Below are positions 1 through 5,531 of a stretch of 5,531 nt of DNA, piece by piece. The notes below the pieces were generated by a model. It saw only the letters and a program-made list of their open reading frames with translations. It was not told the DNA's origin and did no database searches. This DNA is from Candidatus Solibacter sp. Its GTDB lineage: Bacteria; Acidobacteriota; Terriglobia; Bryobacterales; Bryobacteraceae. The translations under genes were made by a program, and so were the position numbers. Numbering within the stretch: the stretch's first letter is position 1; every line of letters begins with the position of its first letter. The stretch lies in contig JADGNT010000395.1 in NCBI GenBank assembly GCA_017883345.1, positions 1-5,531 of the forward strand, in the 5' to 3' direction.

Positions 1-2247
1 GGCATCGGCTGGTATCGAAAACGCTTCCGCGCGCCCGAGTCTTACAAGGACCGCACCGTCGTCATCGAGTTCGATGGCATCTATCAGAACAGCGAAGTGT
101 GGATCAATGGCCAGTATCTGGGCAAGCGCCCATACGGCTACGTCGCCTTCTCCTACGATCTCTCGCCGCACCTCAACGCCGGCCGCGACAACGTGATCGC
201 GGTCAAGGTGGACAACTCCAGGCAGCCCAACTGCCGCTGGTATTCCGGCTCCGGCATCTACCGCCACACTTGGCTGCTGGCCACCAACCAGCTCCACGTG
301 GCTTATTGGGGCACGTTCGTCACTTCGCCGCGCGTCTCCAAGAACGCCGCCACCGTCCAGGTCAAGACCCGGGTGAAGAACGACCGCCAAACTTCAGCCA
401 CGTGCGTGCTGAGCACCAGTCTGCTCGGTCGCGACGGCAAGGCAGTGCAAACCGCCGAGGCAACCCAGCAGATCGCGCCCGCGGGCGAGTACGAATTCGT
501 GCAGCAGGTGAGCGTCGATAAGCCCCGCCTCTGGAGCGTGGCCGATCCCTACCTCTACAAAGTTCACACCACGGTCAGCGACCAGGGCCGAATCGTGGAC
601 GAGTATGTCACGCCCACCGGCATCCGCGAGGCCCTCTTCGATGCCGACAAGGGATTCCTGCTCAACGGCGAGCACGTCAAGCTGAACGGCGTCTGCCTGC
701 ACCATGAGGCCGGAAGCGTGGGCGCCGCCGTCCCGGAGCGCGTCTGGGAGCGCCGCCTGGAAATCCTGCGCGAGATGGGCTGCAATGCCATCCGCACCAG
801 CCACAATCCCTACGCAGCGGAATTCCTGGATCTCTGCGACCGCATGGGCTTCCTGGTAATGAACGAGGCGTTTGACGAGTGGAAGGTCGGCAAGGGTCAA
901 ATCGGCCCCTACGGCTACGCCAACTATTTCGACGAGTGGTACCAGCGCGATGTGAAGGACTTCGTTCACCGCGACCGCAATCATCCCTCTGTCGTGCTGT
1001 GGAGCGCGGGCAACGAAATCGGCGACCAGTCCCGCACCGAGGGCGCCGAGACCCTGCGCAAACTCCTGGAGGTGTTTCACACGGAGGACCCGACGCGCCT
1101 GGTGACCGCCGGCTGCGACCAGATCGCTTCCGAGCCGCTGACCAACCGGGTCCGCCCCGAGTTCCTGGCGCAACTCGACGTGGTCGGTTACAACTACGTG
1201 GACCGCTGGCGCGACCGCAAAGAGAAATACTACAGCATCGATCGCGCGGCGTTTCCCCAGCGGCGCGTGATTGGCACGGAGAGCGGGTCCATGGGCGGCA
1301 CGCGCGGCGATTATCGCGGGCTGTTCCCCCCATCTCCACAAAGCAGTGCCGCGCCGGTGGCCGCCGCGCCCGCCGCCATGATGCTTCGCGGCGGCCGCGG
1401 CCGCAACATCGATGTCGAGCAGTTGTGGCGATTCGTCAGTACCTACGACTACGTGGCCGGCGACTTCATGTGGACCGGCATCGATTACCTGGGCGAATCG
1501 CGCTGGCCGGGCAAGGGCTCGTCCGCCGGTGTGATCGACACCTGCGGTTTCAAGAAGGACGGCTTCTATTTCTACCAGAGCCAGTGGACCGAAAGAAGCG
1601 TGCTGCACCTGTCCCCGCACTGGAACTGGAAAGGCAGGGAGGGCCAGTTCATCCCGGTGACCTGCTACACCAACTGCGATACGGTGGAGCTTTTCGTCAA
1701 CGGCAAATCCGCCGGGCTGAAGGGCTACGCCTTCCCGCGCTACGGGATGGAAGACCGCTACGGAAACACCGGGGCTCGCGCCCGCGTCCCCCGCACCACC
1801 AACGATCTGCATCTGGAGTGGGACGTCCCGTATGAACCGGGTACGCTGAAAGCGGTGGGAACCAAGGATGGCAAGGTCGTGAGCACCGTCGAAGTCGCCA
1901 CCACGGGAGAGCCGTCGGTTGTCCGCCTGTCGGTGGATCGCGCGGAGATCGCCGCGGATCGCCGCGACGTGGCGCACATCACGGTTGAAATCCTGGACGG
2001 CCAGGGCCGCGTGGCGCCGACTGCCGACCATGAGGTCGCTTTCGTGGTGGAAGGCGAAGGCAAGCTCATCGGCCTGGACAACGGAGACCCGCAGAGCCAC
2101 GAAGACTACAAGGCCGCTCGCCGGAAGGCATTGAACGGACTGTGCCTGGCCATCGTACAATCGACTGGGAAATCCGGCCAGATTCGGGTAACGGCAAATT
2201 CGCCGGGACTTCAGCCGGGCAATCTTACGATTTCGACCAGGACGTAG
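1..2247 (+). CDS. Glycoside hydrolase family 2 protein, beta-galactosidase-like (5' end outside window)
   Basis: This is a retaining exo-glycosidase of family GH2, probably acting on a beta-galactoside or related beta-linked sugar outside the cytoplasm. The reading frame is open from base 1, and the first visible residues (GIGWYRKRF) already belong to the N-terminal sugar-binding jelly roll, so the start codon and any signal peptide lie upstream. By window codon number: jelly roll about 1-100, immunoglobulin-like domain about 105-215, TIM barrel about 217-535, DUF4982-like domain about 540-625, and a GH2 C5-like domain about 637-745 (LDNGDP motif). The acid/base Glu is codon 339 in SAGNEIGD and the nucleophile Glu is codon 427 in IGTESGS. 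The 748 visible codons fit a family of roughly 800-850 residues. An Ala/Pro-rich stretch at codons 443-468 looks like an extended loop. The stop TAG overlaps the next gene's GTG. Family assignment is firm; the substrate is not, and another GH2 specificity is possible. Confidence 0.95.
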   Translation, partial: GIGWYRKRFRAPESYKDRTVVIEFDGIYQNSEVWINGQYLGKRPYGYVAFSYDLSPHLNAGRDNVIAVKVDNSRQPNCRWYSGSGIYRHTWLLATNQLHVAYWGTFVTSPRVSKNAATVQVKTRVKNDRQTSATCVLSTSLLGRDGKAVQTAEATQQIAPAGEYEFVQQVSVDKPRLWSVADPYLYKVHTTVSDQGRIVDEYVTPTGIREALFDADKGFLLNGEHVKLNGVCLHHEAGSVGAAVPERVWERRLEILREMGCNAIRTSHNPYAAEFLDLCDRMGFLVMNEAFDEWKVGKGQIGPYGYANYFDEWYQRDVKDFVHRDRNHPSVVLWSAGNEIGDQSRTEGAETLRKLLEVFHTEDPTRLVTAGCDQIASEPLTNRVRPEFLAQLDVVGYNYVDRWRDRKEKYYSIDRAAFPQRRVIGTESGSMGGTRGDYRGLFPPSPQSSAAPVAAAPAAMMLRGGRGRNIDVEQLWRFVSTYDYVAGDFMWTGIDYLGESRWPGKGSSAGVIDTCGFKKDGFYFYQSQWTERSVLHLSPHWNWKGREGQFIPVTCYTNCDTVELFVNGKSAGLKGYAFPRYGMEDRYGNTGARARVPRTTNDLHLEWDVPYEPGTLKAVGTKDGKVVSTVEVATTGEPSVVRLSVDRAEIAADRRDVAHITVEILDGQGRVAPTADHEVAFVVEGEGKLIGLDNGDPQSHEDYKAARRKALNGLCLAIVQSTGKSGQIRVTANSPGLQPGNLTISTRT
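2239..2242 (+). promoter_or_regulatory. Ribosome binding site AGGA for the cytochrome gene
   Basis: AGGA lies four bases before the GTG at 2247, inside the last codons of the glycosidase gene. It decides the start of the next gene. The longer reading from the GTG at 2142 would put about 35 hydrophilic residues ahead of the signal peptide, whereas starting at 2247 gives a normal one. The arrangement AGGA-N4-GTG, with GTG sharing its first base with the stop TAG, is typical of translationally coupled genes. Confidence 0.65.
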
Positions 2248-4547
2248 TGGTTCGAACCAGCGGCACAACACGTTTGACGGCAACTTTCCTGCTGGTGCTG
2301 TGCGCGGCGGCGCAATCGGGGTACGTGGACCCGAAGGCCTGCGCCGCGTGTCATCCGCAGATCGCCGAAACCTATGGGCGCACCGGCATGGCGCGATCCT
2401 TCGGCGCCATTGCGCCCGGCGCCGCTCTGCCACTCATTCCGGGCGGCACATTCCGCCACGAGGCGTCCCAACAGATATTCTCCCTGCCGGTACGCGGCGG
2501 CAAGACTTACCTGCGGCGCGAGCAAGACGACAGTTCCCTCGAAAGGCCCCTGGACTACTGGATTGGTTCCGGCAACCACGCGCGCAGCTACCTCACGCGC
2601 ACCGCGTCCGGCGAGCTGTTGGAACTTCCCGCCACCTGGTACGCCGAAGCCGGCGGCCACTGGGGCATGAGCCCGGGATACGCCCGGCCGGACCACGCGG
2701 GTTTCAGCCGCAAGATCAATTACGCCTGCATGTTCTGCCACAACGCCTATCCCGAAATCGAGGCCTCGCCGGAGGGGCACCGCACCACCGTATTCCCCGA
2801 GCGCATGCCGGAGGGCATCGATTGCCAGCGCTGTCACGGTCCCGGCAAGGCGCACATCCAGACCGTGCAGCGGGGCGGATCGCGGGACGAAGTGCGCCGC
2901 GCCATCGTGAATCCGGCCCGGCTCGACCCCGTCCGCCGGATGGAAGTCTGCCTGCAGTGCCACCTGGAGACCACCACCCTGCGACTCCCCGCGTCCATCA
3001 CGCGCTTCGACCGGAGTGTCTTTTCCTTCCGCCCGGGAGAGCCGCTGGAAAACTACGCCCTCCATTTCGACCACGCGCCCGGCGCGGGCTACGACGATAA
3101 ATTCGAGTTCTCCAGTTCGCCCTACCGTCTGCGGAAATCGGCCTGCTTCCTGGCCAGCGCCGGGAAGCTCACCTGCACCACCTGCCACAATCCTCACGAT
3201 ATCCCCCGGGGCGCCGCCGCGGTGGCGCACTATTCGCGGGCTTGCCGCGGTTGTCACGCTCTCGCGCTTTCCAAGCCCCATCCAGCGGCGGAGGAGTGCA
3301 TCTCCTGCCACATGCCCAAACGCCGTCCCTCGGACGCCACCCAGGTGACCGTGATAAACCACTACATCCGCAAGCCTCCCGCAGCCAACGCCGCGGCGCC
3401 CCCAATCGAACATGTCGAGCAGAACGACGGCAACTCTCCGCCATACCGCGGCCCCGTGCTGCCCTACTATCCGCCGGATTTGGCGCGCACCGCCGAGAAC
3501 GAACTTTATGTGGCGGTGGCCCAGGTCACCCACCAGGCGAATCTCGCGGTGGGAATTCCGCTGCTGGCTTCCGCCATCGCCAAGGCCGCGCCCAAGGCCG
3601 GCGAGTTCTACCTGGAACTGGCCGAAGCCTACCGTCATGCCGGCCGCTCCGGCGAGGCGGCCGCGTTCTACCAGCAAGCCATCGCGCGCATGCCGGCCGA
3701 TTGGCGTCCCGTCTACGGCCTGGGAAATTCGCTGGCGGCGACCGGCGATCTGGCGCGTGCCGTGCGCACCCTGCAACGCGCCATCGCGCTCGCGCCCCGC
3801 GAAGCCGCGCCGCTACAGGGCCTGGCGAAAGCCCTGGCCAAGCAGGGAAAGCTGGTTGACGCCGTTGCCGCGCTGCGCAAGGCCGCCGAAATCGAGCCCG
3901 AGTCCGCCGAAGTGCGCAACGATCTCGGCACCGCCCTGTTCCGCTCTGGCGACACCGCCGCCGCCGAGAAGGCCGTGCGCGAAGCCGTCCGCCTGCGCCC
4001 CGAAGTGGCGGCGATTCACCTCAACCTCGCCGAACTTCTCGCCCGCCGCAACAGCTTCCCCGAAGCCAGGCACCACTTCGAGATGGCCATCCGCCTGGAT
4101 CCCGCCGCCGCGGAATCCCATTCGGCGTACGCCACCTCTCTCGCCGCCAATGGAAACCTCACCGAAGCCCGCCAGGAATACGAAGCGGCCCTGCGCCTCA
4201 ATCCCCAGCTTGCCGTGACCCACAACAACCTGGGCGCCCTGCTGCTCCGCTTGGGCGATGCGGACGGCGCGATTCGCCAACACCGTCTGGCCATCGCCGC
4301 GCTCCCGGATTCGCCCACGGCATATTACAACCTCGCGCTGGCACTCGCCGGCCAGGGAAAGCTGGTGGAAGCCGAACAGAATCTCGAAAGCGCAATCCAA
4401 CGTGCGCCGGACTACTTCGAGGCCCATTTGAAACTCGGTCAACTCCTGCTCGCGCGCGGCGACACCGCCGGCGCCGAGCCGCACCTGCGCAAAGCCGCCG
4501 AGAGCCCCGACCCGCGCATCCGCACCGCCGCCCAAGAGGCGCGGTAG
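2247..4547 (+). CDS. Exported heptahaem cytochrome c fused to a TPR domain
   Basis: The 766-residue protein is probably secreted to the periplasm, where haem is attached covalently. Starting at GTG 2247 it has a short Arg-containing N-terminus, a hydrophobic core (TATFLLVLCAAA) and a likely signal peptidase I site near AAAQS. Seven CXXCH motifs follow, with first Cys at residues 32 (CAACH), 161 (CMFCH), 193 (CQRCH), 235 (CLQCH), 310 (CTTCH), 333 (CRGCH) and 351 (CISCH). The N-terminal half resembles the multihaem cytochrome c family of cytochrome c554-like and paired-CXXCH proteins. A Pro-rich linker at about residues 375-430 leads to roughly nine 34-residue TPR units from residue 453 to 758. 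TPRs usually bind proteins, so a scaffolded electron-transfer role is inferred; no catalytic activity can be assigned. Many His residues outside the CXXCH motifs could serve as distal haem ligands. The gene overlaps the upstream GH2 stop by one base and is probably co-translated with it. I recognise the architecture but know no characterised member. Confidence 0.93.
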   Translation: MVRTSGTTRLTATFLLVLCAAAQSGYVDPKACAACHPQIAETYGRTGMARSFGAIAPGAALPLIPGGTFRHEASQQIFSLPVRGGKTYLRREQDDSSLERPLDYWIGSGNHARSYLTRTASGELLELPATWYAEAGGHWGMSPGYARPDHAGFSRKINYACMFCHNAYPEIEASPEGHRTTVFPERMPEGIDCQRCHGPGKAHIQTVQRGGSRDEVRRAIVNPARLDPVRRMEVCLQCHLETTTLRLPASITRFDRSVFSFRPGEPLENYALHFDHAPGAGYDDKFEFSSSPYRLRKSACFLASAGKLTCTTCHNPHDIPRGAAAVAHYSRACRGCHALALSKPHPAAEECISCHMPKRRPSDATQVTVINHYIRKPPAANAAAPPIEHVEQNDGNSPPYRGPVLPYYPPDLARTAENELYVAVAQVTHQANLAVGIPLLASAIAKAAPKAGEFYLELAEAYRHAGRSGEAAAFYQQAIARMPADWRPVYGLGNSLAATGDLARAVRTLQRAIALAPREAAPLQGLAKALAKQGKLVDAVAALRKAAEIEPESAEVRNDLGTALFRSGDTAAAEKAVREAVRLRPEVAAIHLNLAELLARRNSFPEARHHFEMAIRLDPAAAESHSAYATSLAANGNLTEARQEYEAALRLNPQLAVTHNNLGALLLRLGDADGAIRQHRLAIAALPDSPTAYYNLALALAGQGKLVEAEQNLESAIQRAPDYFEAHLKLGQLLLARGDTAGAEPHLRKAAESPDPRIRTAAQEAR
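2340..3311 (+). other. Seven-haem c-type cytochrome domain
   Basis: This segment spans the seven CXXCH motifs of the preceding gene product, at 2340-2354, 2727-2741, 2823-2837, 2949-2963, 3174-3188, 3243-3257 and 3297-3311. The first motif stands about 129 residues before the second, while the rest are spaced 18-75 residues apart. The long gap holds several His residues (for example in GNHARSY and GGHWGM) that could be distal ligands. All seven motifs are intact and in one frame. Confidence 0.93.
3603..4520 (+). repeat. Array of about nine 34-residue TPR units (within the cytochrome gene)
   Basis: Nine consecutive units, each 102 bases long, encode helix-turn-helix TPRs. They are recognised by the recurring small residues and the Pro near each unit end, as in IALAPRE, AEIEPES, VRLRPEV, IRLDPAA and LRLNPQL. 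Units 3-4 and 8-9 share short identical DNA words (14 bases beginning CAGGGAAAG at 3843 and 4353; GACACCGCCG at 3951 and 4461), both exactly 510 bases or five units apart. The array fills the protein's C-terminal 40 percent, with only a few residues after the last unit. Confidence 0.88.
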
Positions 4548-4641
4548 CGTGTGCTTATTGAGGTGTCAACAGGCCGCGGCCGAAGACAGACCACGCAAGG
4601 CGATGGTCTGTCCCACCGATCGGAGCCGCGACCGTAATTCT
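4548..4641. other. Non-coding spacer between the cytochrome gene and the insertion sequence
   Basis: I see no gene here on either strand. The spacer holds two palindromes (GGCCGCGGCC at 4572-4581 and CCGATCGG at 4616-4623) and the hairpin described separately. No clear promoter or T-rich terminator tail is visible. The right boundary is approximate because it depends on where the insertion sequence begins. Confidence 0.6.
4585..4612. repeat. Perfect 9-bp inverted repeat, possible transcript-end hairpin
   Basis: GACAGACCA at 4585-4593 pairs perfectly with TGGTCTGTC at 4604-4612 across a 10-base loop. It begins 38 bases after the stop of the cytochrome gene, where an operon terminator or a 3'-stabilising hairpin would sit. 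No run of T follows on either strand, so it is not a canonical intrinsic terminator. Flanking GGCCGCGGC (4572-4580) and GCCGCGACC (4625-4633) can pair with one mismatch, forming an outer stem around it. Confidence 0.5.
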
Positions 4642-4658
4642 ACTGTGTCATAAATTAT
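4642..4658. repeat. Candidate terminal inverted repeat of the IS701-type element
   Basis: This AT-rich 17-base stretch, beginning CTGTGTCATAAAT, contrasts with the GC-rich surroundings and overlaps the last codon and stop of the frame-corrected transposase, as expected for the tip of a compact insertion sequence. Its partner would lie beyond the right edge, so the call rests on position and composition only. Confidence 0.35.
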
Positions 4659-4774
4659 ACGCGCAGGCGACAACATAAGGGGCAGCACGGAAGCCGCTGC
4701 ACTAGGAATCGGGCGATCTGGATTCGCAGCGTCGCGATCGAGTGGGGGTTATGGCGTTGGGCGCGAACCCTTCG
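4655..4774 (-). pseudogene. Displaced C-terminal tail of the IS701-family transposase
   Basis: In the frame shifted by one base from the main transposase frame, 39 codons read as a family-typical tail: AQRHNPHSIATLRIQIARF, then LVQRLPCCPLCC, ending at stop 4655-4657. Removing one base from the run of six C on the plus strand (six G in the transcript) at 4775-4780 joins FRPRG directly to this tail and gives 291 residues in the window. The tail has no start codon or function of its own; it is the end of the gene above. The shift direction (skipping one base, +1) is not the usual -1 slippage of programmed frameshifting, so a mutation or a homopolymer sequencing error is likelier. Confidence 0.8.
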
Positions 4775-5531
4775 CCCCCCGCGGCCGGAAGTGGGGAGGT
4801 ATTGGGGCGGGGCGTAGTTCAAGATGGCCGACGTGGGCTGAGGGGGGAAAACGGCTCCTTTCCGCCATCAAGAAGCCGTAAGCCGCGATACATAGTGTTC
4901 CGTGGTGGTGAAATCCCCGCCAATTGCGGCCTTCATAGTGACCCAACCCGAGTTCCTGTTTGAGCTCCTCGTAGTCGCGCTCAATCACCCAGCGGTGCTT
5001 ACTGATCCCGACCAGCCGCTTCGAGGAGAGTTTCACCGGCAAACGCGCCAACCAGTAACCGCTTGGCTCTTCGGCTCCGGCAGGCCACTCTATCAGCAAC
5101 CACTGTTCCGGCTGTAAGCCCCCTTTGCGATCGTCTCCGTACGCGGGTCGAACCCGTAATCTGGCAAAGCGGGGGCACAACGTTTCTTTACTGCCTTCGC
5201 GCCAAGCCACCTCCCGCCAAGCTTGCTCCGGCAACTCCTGCGCCAGTTGCTTCACGGTAATCGGTTGGTGCGTCTGGTCCCGTCGCACCCGTGTGGCCCG
5301 CCGCCCCTTCCCGCTCCAAGACTTGGGTGGCAAAGGTTGCCGCTCCAGCGCCCACACCGTAGTCGTGGATCTCACCGCCAGCGAATAGCTCAGCTTCAGT
5401 TCCGCTACCCCCGCCCGGAACTCGCGATTGCTTCCGTACACTTCATCGGCCAGCACCACCCCGGGCGACACCCCGTCCTCCACCGCTTGCCGAATCTGCT
5501 CCAGCGCAATCTGCGGCTTGGTCCGAAACTG
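4749..5531 (-). CDS. IS701-family transposase, N-terminus outside window and C-terminus frameshifted
   Basis: This is a DDE transposase catalysing cut-and-paste movement of its own element. The frame is open through the right edge (first visible residues QFRTKPQIALEQIR, typical of the IS701 family), giving 260 residues of an expected 400-440. The second catalytic Asp is in VLADEVYG (codon 5445-5447). The catalytic Glu is in HRWVIERDYEELK (codon 4980-4982) and fits the IS4-type R-(3)-E-(6)-K signature, with Ser where that signature usually has Tyr. The downstream stretch GLGHYEGRNWRGFHHHGTL is strongly family-like. The first catalytic Asp must lie off the window. After FRPRGAKGSRPTP the frame stops at TAA 4749-4751, whereas the normal C-terminal tail continues in another frame to 4655. 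The gene may therefore be inactive, or may make a slightly shortened protein that keeps its catalytic core. Confidence 0.9.
   Translation of the reverse strand, partial: QFRTKPQIALEQIRQAVEDGVSPGVVLADEVYGSNREFRAGVAELKLSYSLAVRSTTTVWALERQPLPPKSWSGKGRRATRVRRDQTHQPITVKQLAQELPEQAWREVAWREGSKETLCPRFARLRVRPAYGDDRKGGLQPEQWLLIEWPAGAEEPSGYWLARLPVKLSSKRLVGISKHRWVIERDYEELKQELGLGHYEGRNWRGFHHHGTLCIAAYGFLMAERSRFPPSAHVGHLELRPAPIPPHFRPRGAKGSRPTP

Larger units (their letters stand above)
4642..5531 (-). mobile_element. IS701-family insertion sequence, one end only (continues past right edge)
   Basis: The element is identified by its transposase. The end nearest 4640 is the one downstream of the transposase gene, so the element runs off the right edge with its other terminus, upstream of the gene, outside the window. 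IS701 elements are compact, with the gene reaching almost to the terminal inverted repeat. That places the boundary just beyond the tail's stop codon at 4655-4657, near CTGTGTCATAAATTATA at 4642-4658. Neither the exact boundary nor a target duplication can be fixed without the other end. It inserted downstream of the cytochrome gene without disrupting it. Confidence 0.8.

Noticed and set aside
97..99. GTG at 97 as the start of the GH2 gene
   Set aside because: The frame is open from base 1 and the upstream residues (GIGWYRKRF and onwards) match the conserved GH2 sugar-binding domain, so 97 is an internal Val codon.
2142..2246. Upstream GTG at 2142 as the start of the cytochrome gene
   Set aside because: It would overlap the GH2 gene by about 105 bases and add a hydrophilic extension ahead of the signal peptide. 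GTG 2247 has a better ribosome-binding site and a normal export signal.
2286..2303. Lipoprotein signal at the FLLVLC of the cytochrome
   Set aside because: The residue before Cys is Leu, not the Gly, Ala or Ser expected in a lipobox, so signal peptidase I cleavage is more likely.
394..2433. A 679-codon open frame on the minus strand opposite the GH2 gene
   Set aside because: It is antisense to an unmistakable GH2 protein, is rich in Arg, Ala, Gly and His with no recognisable domain, and is a common by-product of high-GC codon usage.
2211..3776. A 521-codon open frame on the minus strand opposite the cytochrome gene
   Set aside because: The plus strand encodes seven ordered CXXCH motifs and TPRs. 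The antisense product shows no domain, so it is a compositional shadow.
4585..4612. Hairpin as a canonical Rho-independent terminator
   Set aside because: No T-rich tract follows the stem on either strand, so it is listed only as an inverted repeat.
4744..4748. The five-base G run just beyond the transposase stop as the site of the frameshift
   Set aside because: The stop codon at 4749-4751 is reached before this run in the direction of translation, so the shift must lie upstream of it in the gene, most simply at 4775-4780.
4742..5388. Several small plus-strand open frames (4742-4963, 4902-5117, 5063-5260, 5125-5388)
   Set aside because: All are antisense to the conserved transposase, overlap one another and show no family features.

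Overview
The window is high-GC bacterial DNA. Its combination of a GH2 glycosidase, a multihaem cytochrome c fused to TPR repeats and an IS701-type transposase resembles soil Acidobacteria of the Solibacter/Bryobacterales kind. That assignment is an inference from recalled gene families; there is no rRNA or other marker gene here.

Layout: (1) Positions 1-2247, plus strand, hold most of a glycoside hydrolase family 2 enzyme (beta-galactosidase-like). Its N-terminus lies off the left edge, both catalytic glutamates are present, and it ends in DUF4982-like and C5-like beta domains. (2) Positions 2247-4547, plus strand, encode an exported protein with seven CXXCH haem-binding motifs followed by about nine TPR units. 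Its likely GTG start shares a base with the glycosidase stop (TAGTG) and has an AGGA ribosome-binding site, so the two genes look translationally coupled. (3) Positions 4548 to about 4640 are a short non-coding spacer with a perfect 9-bp hairpin nested inside a second imperfect stem. (4) From about 4640 to the right edge, minus strand, lies one end of an IS701-type insertion sequence. Its transposase is cut by the right edge and frameshifted near its C-terminus: the open frame stops at 4749, but the family-like tail continues in another frame down to 4655.

The two plus-strand genes probably form the end of an operon. A link between polysaccharide breakdown and a periplasmic multihaem electron-transfer or scaffold protein is suggested only by the coupling; no pathway can be named from the sequence. 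The insertion sequence sits downstream of the cytochrome gene, is transcribed towards it, and does not interrupt it. The main points for follow-up are the coupled GH2/heptahaem-TPR pair, the cytochrome-TPR fusion itself and the frameshifted transposase. I found no RNA genes, CRISPR array or phage genes.
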